This document shows positions 35,310 to 43,686 of a stretch of 64,000 nt of DNA, in pieces (position 1 is the stretch's first letter; every line of letters starts with the position of its first letter). The position numbers and the translations under genes were made by a program. Origin of the DNA: Priestia koreensis (GTDB lineage Bacteria; Bacillota; Bacilli; Bacillales; Bacillaceae_H). Where the stretch lies: contig NZ_LILC01000037.1 of NCBI RefSeq assembly GCF_001274935.1, forward strand, positions 62,001-126,000, written 5' to 3'. The notes beneath the pieces are model-generated. The model searched no databases and was not told the DNA's origin. It saw only the letters and a program-made list of their open reading frames with translations.

Positions 35310-35367
35310 TTTTCATAACAAAAATGTTACTCTATAATAAAGAATATATAGGTTATTAATTGTAACC
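35310..35367 (+). promoter_or_regulatory. Promoter and inverted repeat of HxlR-type regulator
   Basis: TTTTCA (35310-35315), 17 nt, TATAAT (35333-35338), followed by the dyad GGTTA-N7-TAACC at 35351-35367. The dyad shares its half-site with the repeats in the glcU leader, which suggests autoregulation and control of glcU. Confidence 0.6.
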
Positions 35368-35396
35368 ATCTATACTAATAAGAAGGTGCTATTAAA

Positions 35397-35708
35397 TTGA
35401 ATGATTTCCAAAAATTATGTCCAAAAGTGCAAAAAACTTTCGACATTATCGGTAAAAGATGGAATGGTTTAATTATTTATGTACTAATGAGTGGTCCCAA
35501 ACGTTTCAGCGAAATTCATACAAGCATTCCATCCTTGAGTAAACGCATGCTTACAGAAAGGATGAAGGAGCTAGAAGATGAGGGTATTGTCATTCGACAT
35601 GTTATTCCTGAACGCCCTGTCCGTATTGAATATATATTAACGAAAAAAGGTACTGAGCTTGGAAGTATTCTTGGTCCTGTAAGCCAATGGGCAAATGAGT
35701 GGCTGTAA
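35397..35708 (+). CDS. HxlR/MarR-like winged-helix regulator
   Basis: A 103-residue HxlR-family protein with the typical FDIIGKRWNGLIIYVLMSGPKRFSEI start and LTERMKELEDEGIV recognition helix and wing. The start is TTG at 35397 with AAGAAGGTG upstream. It is divergent from glcU-gdh and probably controls it in response to an unknown signal. It has one Cys near the N-terminus (residue 8), which some family members use for redox or aldehyde sensing. Confidence 0.9.
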   Translation: MNDFQKLCPKVQKTFDIIGKRWNGLIIYVLMSGPKRFSEIHTSIPSLSKRMLTERMKELEDEGIVIRHVIPERPVRIEYILTKKGTELGSILGPVSQWANEWL

Positions 35709-35723
35709 AGTTTCATTTGCTAG

Positions 35724-35757
35724 AAAAAAAGCGTGCCCCTATGAGGCACGCTTTTTT
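35724..35757. terminator. Terminator of HxlR-type gene
   Basis: GCGTGCC/GGCACGC (35731-35737, 35745-35751) flanked by A-run and T-run. Confidence 0.9.
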
Positions 35758-35815
35758 CATGGAAGAAATGGTTATTTATATATAATAGAAGAAAGTCATT
35801 CTATTTTGCATCACA

Positions 35816-35850
35816 TAAAAAGCGATGGAGATAATTCCCCATCGCTTTTT
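35816..35850. terminator. Terminator of minJ
   Basis: AGCGATGG/CCATCGCT (35821-35828, 35839-35846) flanked by A5 and T5. It sits 9 nt after the minJ stop. Confidence 0.9.
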
Positions 35851-35858
35851 GCGTTTCC

Positions 35859-37046
35859 TTATACGACCGCTGGCTTACGTTTTTTATAATCTTGCACAAA
35901 CAAAATGCCTAATTCGTGATGCTCTCCGTCATACAGAGCACGCTGAGCAAAACGCACCTCACCGTGTACGTCTGCGACTTCTAACTTACAATAAGCCCGA
36001 TTTGTTTGAAGCGCCTCGTAAAATTCTTGCACGTTTGAAATGGCGATCCCATTCACCTTCATAATCACTTCCCCCACACCAAGCCCCATTTTTTCTGCCG
36101 GTGATTTCGGAATCGTCGATAATACGACTAAACCACGCTCACGTTTAGAAAAGAAAAAGGACGAGCTGTCATCGCGCAGACGCTGACGAATAGTGATAAA
36201 TTCGCGCACTAGAATCGCAAACCCTGCGATGAAAACAGATGCAGCGGGATAGAAAAATACCGCAATCGATGCTAGTGCAATGAAGATCCCGACAAAAAAC
36301 ACTCTTTTCCCAGTCATGGAAATAGAATGAACGGGAAGCATCCCTTGGACACGCTGGAAGAATCCAATGCTAAACGGAACAAAGAAAAAGCTAAACGATT
36401 GATGATGGACGTCTAAGACTGGCCACCATGAAAAAAGTTCTTGTAATCCGCTACCTGGAATAAGGACAAATAATGGGACTACCCAAAGCTTTTGTGAAAA
36501 ATGAGCTCCCACATCTTGTCCGCGTTTGCTCGTGACAATGGCAGGCGATGTCCCCCTGTTGCCCCATTGCCAAATTAAGTAGCCTTCTGCGAGCATTAAC
36601 AGAGCTAATAAAACCATTAACGATGGCAAATCGGCTTGACGGGCCTCATTCGCCCACTTTCCAAGTACACCTGTTAGACCTGTATGCTCCGGAATAAGTA
36701 GGGATACAATCATCGTTAATCCTACAATGTAAACAGGAGATAACCATCTAAACGTCCAAGGGCCACTCAATAGCACTGTAAAAATCGCCATTAGCACAAT
36801 CGTTCCGATGGATAAATATGTACCAAGTAATACAGAGGCCACGGATAAAATAAGGCCAATTACAACTCCTGGGACAAATAAATGCTTTAGCTCTAAAACA
36901 AAGTCAAATACACGTACATGAAAATTCTTTCTCTCTCTTTTTACTCGGGACAAGCCAATAAAGAATGCAACCAAGATAAAAAAGTACGTTAACGGATGCA
37001 TAAATAATCGACCGAAGCCTTTGAGTAATTCTAAAACAATCTCCAC
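35859..37046 (-). CDS. minJ: MinJ-like division-site selection protein (PDZ domain)
   Basis: A 395-residue membrane protein with about seven to eight transmembrane segments. Its C-terminal PDZ domain (AEKMGLGVGEVIMKVNGIAISNVQEF) starts near residue 300. MinJ bridges DivIVA and MinD at poles and septa. The start is GTG at 37046 with AGGTGGTGA. It follows ctpB as in B. subtilis. Confidence 0.9.
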   Translation of the reverse strand: MEIVLELLKGFGRLFMHPLTYFFILVAFFIGLSRVKRERKNFHVRVFDFVLELKHLFVPGVVIGLILSVASVLLGTYLSIGTIVLMAIFTVLLSGPWTFRWLSPVYIVGLTMIVSLLIPEHTGLTGVLGKWANEARQADLPSLMVLLALLMLAEGYLIWQWGNRGTSPAIVTSKRGQDVGAHFSQKLWVVPLFVLIPGSGLQELFSWWPVLDVHHQSFSFFFVPFSIGFFQRVQGMLPVHSISMTGKRVFFVGIFIALASIAVFFYPAASVFIAGFAILVREFITIRQRLRDDSSSFFFSKRERGLVVLSTIPKSPAEKMGLGVGEVIMKVNGIAISNVQEFYEALQTNRAYCKLEVADVHGEVRFAQRALYDGEHHELGILFVQDYKKRKPAVV

Positions 37047-37273
37047 CCTTAGTCACCACCTACTATCTCTATATCAAAACGGGTAAAACGTATGGATCTT
37101 TGATGTATGTACGCTTTCTGTTTCCACCTTCACAAATGAAAGTTACACGTAATCCTATTCTATCAAAAATACACAATGAACATAAGAGCTTGATTTATCC
37201 TATTTTTGAAATCTCTGTGCCACTCCCCTGCACTCTTTCCCTTTTCAGAAGTAAACAAACCATCCTCCCAAAA

Positions 37274-37289
37274 TGTTTCACGTGAAAAT
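37274..37289. promoter_or_regulatory. parS-like site (ParB/Spo0J)
   Basis: TGTTTCACGTGAAAAT matches the Bacillus parS consensus TGTTNCACGTGAAACA at 14 of 16 positions, including the whole TTTCACGTGAAA core. It lies in the ctpB-minJ gap (37047-37342), which otherwise holds only the ctpB terminator. Confidence 0.75.
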
Positions 37290-37298
37290 GAGCGCATA

Positions 37299-37336
37299 TA
37301 AAAAGCTCCCAAACGACTTGGTTTGAGAGCTTTTTT
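37299..37336 (-). terminator. Terminator of ctpB
   Basis: Fourteen-base arms 37301-37314 and 37321-37334 with one mismatch and a T-run on the minus strand. Confidence 0.88.
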
Positions 37337-37342
37337 ATCGAC

Positions 37343-38809
37343 TTACTTCGCAACAAGGTCTAGTGCTGCTTGAAGCTGTTTATCGGATTTTTCAGAGCGA
37401 ATTTGCTCAAGAAGCTTTGTTTCAATTGATTCTGCTGTTTTTGTATCAATTTCGCCTGTCACACTCAGCTTATTCTTCTGCTGGAATGATTTCACGGCAC
37501 TTTCGGTATCTTTACTGAAATAACCGTCCGAACGCTTCGGATCGTAGCCAAGCCCTTTCAGCATTTGCTGTGCACTTTTCACCTGTGCGCTTGTTGTGTC
37601 CACTTTTAATGGCTTTTCAATTTGAATTGGTGTGGCATAATAATAGTCAGGCTGATTTACTTTTACCGTTGGCTGAATTCCTTTTTTATGAATCCAGTTC
37701 CCGTCCGGTGTTAACCATTTGAAGAACGTAAGCTTTAAGCTGCTTCCATCCTTCATCGGAACAGCCTGCTGAACCGTACCTTTTCCGAATGATTTTTCAC
37801 CTACAAGCGGATAGCCACCTGCTTCTTTTAGTGCACCTGCTAGAATTTCAGAAGCGGACGCACTGCCACGGTCGATTAGTGTCGCAATTGGATAGTCCTT
37901 CTGTTTTTTCAACTCAGAGAAGAAGCGTTGCTTATCACCGTCACGCTCTTGAATTTGAACGTATGGCTTTTTGCCCGTTACAAGCTGTTTTAAAATATCT
38001 TCTACGCTTTGTAAGTATCCACCTGGATTACCACGAACATCAATAACTAACCCATCGATACCTTTTTTCTCTAATTTGTTAAGCTGTGTCGTAAATTCTT
38101 TCGCCGTATCTTCTGAGAATGACGTAATTTCTAGATAACCAATTTGCTTATCATTGTCCTTCTTAACAGAACCATGAACGGTTTCAATTGGAATTTCATC
38201 ACGGATTACATCGATTTTAAGAGGATCTTTTGCACCTGCGCGCTGAATTTCAAGCGCAACCGTAGATCCCTTTTTACCACGAATCTTTAATACGGCTTGA
38301 GAAAGATCAAGTCCTTCTGTTGTTTTCCCATCAATGCTTAAAATTTTGTCATTTGGCTTCAAGCCTGCTTTTTCAGCAGGAGATCCTTTAAATGGAGCAA
38401 CAATTGTTACTTTTCCATCCGTCATACTTACCTCTGCACCAATTCCTTCAAATGAGGAATCAAGTGACTGTGTGAACTGCTGAGACGTCTTTTTATCCAT
38501 GTAAACGGAATAAGGATCATCTAACGTGTCAACCATTCCTTGAATGGCTCCGTTTAATAACTTGTCTTCATCAACGTCTTTGTAGTATTGATTTGAAATC
38601 ATGTCGTACACTTGCTTAATCTTTGCAAACTCTTTGCTTTCGTTTGTGCTTGTGCTCTTTTCATCCGAATCTGAGCTTACTACTTTACTGCTCATCGCAG
38701 GTACCGTAGCTTGTTCATTCTTGTCCGCAATTTCCATGCCTGCGTATGTACCGCCTGCACCAACGGCAAGAGAAAGTGCCATTAATAAGGCCACGACTTT
38801 TTTATTCAA
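37343..38809 (-). CDS. ctpB: C-terminal processing serine protease CtpB (S41)
   Basis: An exported S41 peptidase of 488 residues with an N-terminal membrane anchor/signal. The PDZ domain covers about residues 105-185 (GSPAEKAGLKPNDKILSIDG). The catalytic Ser is in GSASASEI and the Lys in EKSFGKGTVQ. A C-terminal peptidoglycan-binding domain is present (SAQQMLKGLGYDPKRSDGYF). In B. subtilis CtpB cleaves SpoIVFA for sigma-K activation. The start is TTG at 38809 after GAGGAGG. Confidence 0.95.
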   Translation of the reverse strand: MNKKVVALLMALSLAVGAGGTYAGMEIADKNEQATVPAMSSKVVSSDSDEKSTSTNESKEFAKIKQVYDMISNQYYKDVDEDKLLNGAIQGMVDTLDDPYSVYMDKKTSQQFTQSLDSSFEGIGAEVSMTDGKVTIVAPFKGSPAEKAGLKPNDKILSIDGKTTEGLDLSQAVLKIRGKKGSTVALEIQRAGAKDPLKIDVIRDEIPIETVHGSVKKDNDKQIGYLEITSFSEDTAKEFTTQLNKLEKKGIDGLVIDVRGNPGGYLQSVEDILKQLVTGKKPYVQIQERDGDKQRFFSELKKQKDYPIATLIDRGSASASEILAGALKEAGGYPLVGEKSFGKGTVQQAVPMKDGSSLKLTFFKWLTPDGNWIHKKGIQPTVKVNQPDYYYATPIQIEKPLKVDTTSAQVKSAQQMLKGLGYDPKRSDGYFSKDTESAVKSFQQKNKLSVTGEIDTKTAESIETKLLEQIRSEKSDKQLQAALDLVAK

Positions 38810-38908
38810 TTATGCTCAATCCTCCTCAAGGCTGACTCATCTCTTTTTATTATAGTAGATTCTAGCAAAAGTATGTAATAAAAAGAAGAACGTTGTATAA
38901 ATATTATA

Positions 38909-38953
38909 GAAAAAAGCCGACTTTTTAGGAAAAATTCCCAGTCGGCTTTTTTT
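38909..38953 (-). terminator. Terminator of the M23 hydrolase gene
   Basis: AAAAAGCCGACT (38911-38922) pairs with AGTCGGCTTTTT (38940-38951), followed by further T on the minus transcript. Confidence 0.88.
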
Positions 38954-38961
38954 ATAGATGA

Positions 38962-40299
38962 TTAAAAGTTAATGTAACGTCGTGGGTCTACCGCATTTGA
39001 TTTGCTCATATTCCACGGTCCTTCGTGAAGCTCAAAGTGTAAATGAGGACCCGTTGAATGTCCGGTGCTTCCCATATATCCGATCTGCTGTCCTTTTGAT
39101 ACAGATTGTCCAACAGAGACTAAATATTTTTCCATATGTGCATAAACGGTTGTATACATTTTTCCATTAATAGAGTGAACAATAAAGACGCAGTTGCCGT
39201 AAGAGCTAGAATGATACGCACGAACAACCTGGCCATCTGCCGCTGCTAGAATTGGTACTTCACTTGCACGCTTCCCAATATCTACGCCGTCATGGTGCGT
39301 TCCCCAGCGTCCACCAAATTCTGATGTGACAGGACCTGCTGCTGGACTTGTAAAGTTCCCTGCTGATGTCGCTGGCGTTGGTGCTGCCGGTGCTGGTGCT
39401 TCCTCAACTTTTTCTACCGCTTGAGGCGTACGCGCTGCTGCTTTATGCTGCTTTAGAGCTTCTTTTTTCGCTAATTCGGCTGCTGCTTGCTTTTTCGCTT
39501 CCTCACGCTTACGCTCTGCTTCTTTTTTCTCCCATGCCGCAAGCTGATTTTTGTATGCCGTTTCCTGATCAGCTAGAAGCTTGTCTTGGTCTTGAAGGGA
39601 GAGCGTTTCGGTATGCTCATGAACTTCACTTACTTTTAGTGAAGACATCAGTTTGTTTTTCTCATCCATTTCACTTTGAAGCTTTTTGCGAAGATGATCA
39701 AGGTCTGTTAGCGTTGCTTGAACCTCTTCTAGCTCCTTTTGAACTTCAGCTTCCTTTTGCTCACGGTCCTTCTTATCTTTTTCATGCTGCTCTAAAAGAT
39801 CTTTGTCCGCTTGAACGATTGTTCCAACCGCATTCATACGGCTAATAAAATCTGAAAAGCTTTGTGCGCCTAATAGAACGCCCAAGTAATCCATGCTTCC
39901 CCCGTTTTGCTGAAAGGAGCGCGCACGATCTTTTAACAGCTCTGTTCGCTTGTTGATTCGCTCTGTTAAAATTTTAACTTCTTTTTTTAATTGATTAATT
40001 TTGTCTTGTGTTTCCTTTAGCTCTACTCGTTTCGCACGAACTTTATCACTTGTTTCTTCGACTGATTTATCAAGTCTCTCAATTTCTTTATCAAGCTTGC
40101 TTTGTTGATTTTGAAGGCTCTTAATTTGGTCTTGGTGTGTTTTAAGGTCTTTTTGAAGATTTGATCGCTTTCCTTGAACATCATTGATTTTGTTTTGTAA
40201 ATCCTGACCGGCTGCATACGCGTTTGTACCAGAAAAGGTGAATACGCCACTTAAACCAATCGCAACAGCTGTTGTAACAGCTAGTTTTCGACTTTTCAT
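38962..40299 (-). CDS. EnvC/CwlO-like murein hydrolase (coiled coil plus M23 peptidase)
   Basis: A 445-residue exported protein: signal peptide ending about GTNAYAAG, a long coiled coil at about residues 30-290, a Pro/Ala linker, and a C-terminal LytM/M23 domain with metal ligands HHDGVDIG and GPHLHFELHEG. It is encoded directly after ftsX. In other bacteria FtsEX activates coiled-coil hydrolases (EnvC-AmiA/B, PcsB, CwlO), so this is the likely FtsEX target. The catalytic HxxxD and HxH appear intact. Confidence 0.92.
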   Translation of the reverse strand: MKSRKLAVTTAVAIGLSGVFTFSGTNAYAAGQDLQNKINDVQGKRSNLQKDLKTHQDQIKSLQNQQSKLDKEIERLDKSVEETSDKVRAKRVELKETQDKINQLKKEVKILTERINKRTELLKDRARSFQQNGGSMDYLGVLLGAQSFSDFISRMNAVGTIVQADKDLLEQHEKDKKDREQKEAEVQKELEEVQATLTDLDHLRKKLQSEMDEKNKLMSSLKVSEVHEHTETLSLQDQDKLLADQETAYKNQLAAWEKKEAERKREEAKKQAAAELAKKEALKQHKAAARTPQAVEKVEEAPAPAAPTPATSAGNFTSPAAGPVTSEFGGRWGTHHDGVDIGKRASEVPILAAADGQVVRAYHSSSYGNCVFIVHSINGKMYTTVYAHMEKYLVSVGQSVSKGQQIGYMGSTGHSTGPHLHFELHEGPWNMSKSNAVDPRRYINF

Positions 40300-40342
40300 G
40301 TCTTCTTCTCCCCCAATTTCCGTTTCTTGATGACTTAGTCAT

Positions 40343-40377
40343 ACAAATTCCTAGACGTAAAACATCTAGGAATTTGT
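40343..40377. other. 13-bp perfect hairpin between ftsX and M23 gene
   Basis: Arms 40343-40355 and 40365-40377 (ACAAATTCCTAGA and its complement) with a 9-nt loop. No U-run is present, so this is not a standard terminator. It lies downstream of a second smaller hairpin on the minus transcript. Confidence 0.6.
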
Positions 40378-40393
40378 GGTCTTCATATGTAAG

Positions 40394-40412
40394 CCGAACG
40401 AATGACGTTCGG
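40394..40412. other. 7-bp hairpin after ftsX
   Basis: CCGAACG/CGTTCGG around a 5-nt loop, 21 nt after the ftsX stop. Together with 40343-40377 it forms a tandem structure in the ftsX-M23 gap. Confidence 0.5.
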
Positions 40413-40432
40413 TCAATCTAGCATTATGTTAC

Positions 40433-41332
40433 TTATTTGTACAAGAATTTACGAACTGAAATTAAGCTTCCCCAAACCCCGATACATGCACCGATTACAG
40501 CTAGCACAGCTGATACTTGCAGAACAAACGGGAAGGTTGGTAATAGCTGAACAAACGGAAGGGATTGAATGACCTTCGGCTTGATGCTGTCATATAAGAA
40601 GCTGTACGACACGGATATAAGAATGATTGGGATGACCGAACCAATTAATCCGATGAACAGCCCTTCTAAAAACAGCGGCCAGCGAATGAACGAGTTTGTG
40701 GCTCCTACTAATCTCATAATCTCAATTTCATCTTTTCGAGCAAAGATGGTAATTTTAATCGTATTTGAAATTAAAAACATCGCCATTAATACAAGCGCAA
40801 TGATTAAAGCAGCACCGATATTACGTGCCACCTTCAATACCTTAAACAATTTTTTCACTTCTTCTTGTCCGTATTGGACCTTTGTGATGTGCGGCAGCTC
40901 GTTCATTTGAGTCGCGGTCTTTTCAACGTACTTTGGTTCTTTTGTCTTCACGATGTAAACATCGCTAAGTGGATTATCCTGTTCGAACAGCTTAAACGCA
41001 CTTCCATCGTCCCCAAAGCTCTTAATAAGCTTTTTTAATTCTTCTGCTTTTGAAGAAAATGTTACGCTTTCGACATATCGATTTTCTTTAATCTTACTTT
41101 GCATTGCCTGAATGTCAGCCTGTGACGTAGATGGATCGATGTAGAGCTTCATTTCAACATCGTCTTCAATAGAAGAAGCAAAGTTATTTAAATTTAGTAG
41201 TAAAACAAGAAAAATCCCTACAAGGAGTAACGTTACCGTTACAGCACTTGCAGATGCAAAGGTCATCCAGCTGTTACGACCTAAGCTTTTTCCACCTTCA
41301 CGAAAATGGCGCCCTAATGTCCTAGCTTTCAT
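40433..41332 (-). CDS. ftsX: FtsX, permease-like subunit of FtsEX
   Basis: A 299-residue membrane protein with four segments (after about residue 20, near 175, near 220 and near 265) and a large extracellular loop between the first two that contacts the hydrolase. With FtsE it controls peptidoglycan hydrolysis in elongation or sporulation. The ATG at 41332 has GAGGTGA and overlaps the ftsE end by 11 nt. Confidence 0.95.
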   Translation of the reverse strand: MKARTLGRHFREGGKSLGRNSWMTFASASAVTVTLLLVGIFLVLLLNLNNFASSIEDDVEMKLYIDPSTSQADIQAMQSKIKENRYVESVTFSSKAEELKKLIKSFGDDGSAFKLFEQDNPLSDVYIVKTKEPKYVEKTATQMNELPHITKVQYGQEEVKKLFKVLKVARNIGAALIIALVLMAMFLISNTIKITIFARKDEIEIMRLVGATNSFIRWPLFLEGLFIGLIGSVIPIILISVSYSFLYDSIKPKVIQSLPFVQLLPTFPFVLQVSAVLAVIGACIGVWGSLISVRKFLYK

Positions 41333-42008
41333 AACCGTAATCACCTCTTACTTCATCGCGAACAATCTTTCCATTCTCTACAGCAATGACGCGTTTACGA
41401 ATTGTATTTACAATTTCACGGTTATGTGTAGCCATTAAAATCGTTGTTCCCGTTTTATTAATTCGATCAAAAATGTCCATAATCTCCCATGATGTTTCTG
41501 GGTCTAGGTTTCCTGTCGGCTCATCAGCAATAACCACTTTTGGTTTATTGACGATTGAACGAGCGATCGACACACGCTGCTGCTCCCCACCTGACAACTC
41601 ATCTGGAAGTGAACGAATTTTATGTTTCAGTCCAACAAGATCAAGCACTTCTAACACACGTGCTTTAATTTTTTCAGGATGCTCTTCAATTGCTTCTAAA
41701 GCGAACGCTACATTTTCATAAACAGTAAGCTTTGGTAGCAATTTAAAATCCTGAAAGACAACGCCAATATTACGACGGAAAATCGGTACGCGACTACTTT
41801 TTAGCTTTGCCACGTTCACGCCATTTACATTGATCGTGCCTGTACTCGGCTTTTCTTCACGGTACATCATTTTGATGAACGTTGACTTACCGGCACCACT
41901 TGGTCCTACTATGTAAGCAAACTCACCTTGATGAATTTTAACGTCGATCCCATTAATTGCTTTTACACCATTTGGGTACGTCTTATGTACATCCTTCATT
42001 TCAATCAT
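41322..42008 (-). CDS. ftsE: FtsE, ATPase subunit of FtsEX
   Basis: A 228-residue ABC ATPase with Walker A GPSGAGKST, signature LSGGEQQR and Walker B VVIADEPTGNLD. It couples ATP hydrolysis to FtsX to switch the extracellular hydrolase. The ATG at 42008 has AAGGTGA; the longer frame adds three residues through the ribosome site. Confidence 0.96.
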   Translation of the reverse strand: MIEMKDVHKTYPNGVKAINGIDVKIHQGEFAYIVGPSGAGKSTFIKMMYREEKPSTGTINVNGVNVAKLKSSRVPIFRRNIGVVFQDFKLLPKLTVYENVAFALEAIEEHPEKIKARVLEVLDLVGLKHKIRSLPDELSGGEQQRVSIARSIVNKPKVVIADEPTGNLDPETSWEIMDIFDRINKTGTTILMATHNREIVNTIRKRVIAVENGKIVRDEVRGDYGYES

Positions 42009-42085
42009 ATTTATCACCTTAACTAACGGTTTTTATTTTTCTTACCTCTCTTACTCTCGTAAACTCAATGTTCTTCACCTTTAAA

Positions 42086-42139
42086 ATGTCGAAAACTCCT
42101 GTTGTCGGGGCTCCCCCTTCGACATGCCCCCTCATTATA
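42086..42139 (-). promoter_or_regulatory. ftsEX promoter and leader hairpin
   Basis: An extended -10 TGTTATAAT (TATAAT at 42139-42134) predicts a start near 42127. The RNA would then begin with an 8-bp hairpin, ATGTCGAA (42125-42118 arm) with TTCGACAT (42093-42086 arm), enclosing a G-rich loop. The rest of the gap 42009-42328 holds the cccB promoter region and no gene. Confidence 0.55.
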
Positions 42140-42293
42140 ACATCTAAAAATTACATGATAAGCCCCAAAAATATTACAATTTCATTTCAAGTATACCAAA
42201 AGTATGAATTTATAGGTTTTTTTAACAGTTTCACCTAGGTATTTTGACGTCATTTTACCAAGTAATTTGATTTCTTTACTGTTAACTTTTCGA

Positions 42294-42325
42294 CAAAAAA
42301 AGACAAGGGGTCTGTTCCCCTTGCC
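42294..42325 (-). terminator. Terminator of cccB
   Basis: GGCAAGGGG/CCCCTTGTC arms (42325-42317, 42310-42302) and T-run on the minus strand. Confidence 0.88.
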
Positions 42326-42328
42326 ATT

Positions 42329-42637
42329 TTATTTTTTCTTTGATAGCCATTCTGCTACTTTATCAGCATCTTCGCCTTCAATCACGTTTTGAGGCATGGC
42401 TCCTTTTCCGTTTGCAATAATGTCACGAATTTCATCCTTTGAGTACTTGCTGCCGATTTTTTGAAGACTCGGTCCGCCTGCACCTTCTAAATTACCACCG
42501 TGACACGTTGAACAATTTTGTTTGGCAATCGTCTCAGCGCTCTGCGTCGACTCGCCGCCTTTATCATCACTTCCGCCGCCACATGCTGCTAGCGCAAGCG
42601 ACGTTCCTAAAAACAATACCGCTATTCTTTTTTTCAT
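42329..42637 (-). CDS. cccB: Cytochrome c551 lipoprotein
   Basis: A 102-residue membrane-anchored c-type cytochrome. Lipobox LAAC (Cys19) is followed by a Gly/Ser/Asp linker, the haem motif CSTCH, and the axial Met in GAMPQNV. It carries electrons on the outer face of the membrane. The position next to ftsE and yvjA matches B. subtilis cccB. The SD is GGGAGGAG. Confidence 0.95.
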   Translation of the reverse strand: MKKRIAVLFLGTSLALAACGGGSDDKGGESTQSAETIAKQNCSTCHGGNLEGAGGPSLQKIGSKYSKDEIRDIIANGKGAMPQNVIEGEDADKVAEWLSKKK

Positions 42638-42687
42638 CGGTTCTCCTCCCTTGATGATTGGAAAATTATTCTCTCATTATATCCTAG

Positions 42688-43551
42688 TTACGCCTGTTTG
42701 AAACCCTCTCCCAATACATCAGAGGCATCTGTAATAATGACAAAGGCTGTTGGATCAATTGCTTTGATCATTTGTTTCAATTTTGTGAATTCTGTTTGAT
42801 CAATGACCACCATTAATACAGGACGCTCGGTATCGGTATAGCCACCCATTGCCGATAATCTCGTGACGCCGCGATCAATTTCATTCAGCACTGCTTTTCG
42901 CACATCTTCTTCCTTTTGGGTAATGATGAGCGCCATTTTAGAACGTCTTACCCCAACTTGAACGAGATCGATCGTTTTACTTGTTACATAAAGACCAATC
43001 AACGCATACAGCCCACGCTCCAGGTCAAAAACAATCGCCGCCGTTAAGACGATGACACCGTCAATCAGCGCTACGCACAGTCCAAGAGAAAGCCCTGTGA
43101 ATTTGTGAATGATTTGAGCGGCAAGATCCGTTCCACCCGTTGACGCTTTTCCTCGAAACACAATTCCAAGACCAAGTCCTACTCCTACTCCGCCAAATAA
43201 CGCTCCTAGCAGCGGATCATGTGTGGCAGGCTCCATGTGCTTTGTGACATATACAACAAACGGTAAAAACATCGTTCCAATTAACGTTTTAGCTCCAAAC
43301 TGTCTTCCTAAAAAGATAACCCCCGCAATAAACAGCGGAATATTTAATGCCCACTGCACATAAGCAGGCTCCCACCCTAACGTGGCGTCTATAATCGTAC
43401 TAATCCCACTTACTCCACCAGATGCTACTCGGTTAGGCAGTAAAAACAGATTAAATGCGATCGCAACAAGCGCTGACCCGACCAGTATGTACAAAATCTC
43501 AAACAGTTGCTCCATTCTTGTTGAGTAAAGCCTTTCTCCCTTTTTCTTCAC
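42688..43551 (-). CDS. yvjA: YitT-family membrane protein YvjA
   Basis: A 287-residue protein with five to six membrane segments (DUF161) and a C-terminal DUF2179 domain (YTDTERPVLMVVIDQTEFTKLKQMI). The function is not established. The start is GTG at 43551 with GGAGGA; an internal Met at residue 13 is an alternative. Confidence 0.9.
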   Translation of the reverse strand: MKKKGERLYSTRMEQLFEILYILVGSALVAIAFNLFLLPNRVASGGVSGISTIIDATLGWEPAYVQWALNIPLFIAGVIFLGRQFGAKTLIGTMFLPFVVYVTKHMEPATHDPLLGALFGGVGVGLGLGIVFRGKASTGGTDLAAQIIHKFTGLSLGLCVALIDGVIVLTAAIVFDLERGLYALIGLYVTSKTIDLVQVGVRRSKMALIITQKEEDVRKAVLNEIDRGVTRLSAMGGYTDTERPVLMVVIDQTEFTKLKQMIKAIDPTAFVIITDASDVLGEGFKQA

Positions 43552-43609
43552 GTACGTGCTCCTCCATCCAATTACTTCATTAATTCTGTAGCGTAAGAAA
43601 GAACCCTAA

Positions 43610-43682
43610 AAAGTAACGAAGCCCACGCATCGTAACGATGCATGGGCTTCTACAAAACGGGTCGATCTACACGTCCCGTTTT
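43610..43682 (-). terminator. Tandem hairpins after prfB
   Basis: The minus transcript has CAAAACGGG/CCCGTTTTG (43682-43674, 43660-43652), then a 15-bp stem (43649-43635, 43631-43617, one mismatch), followed by GTTACTTTTTAGG. The second with its U-rich tail probably terminates prfB. Confidence 0.7.
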
Positions 43683-43686
43683 GCTC

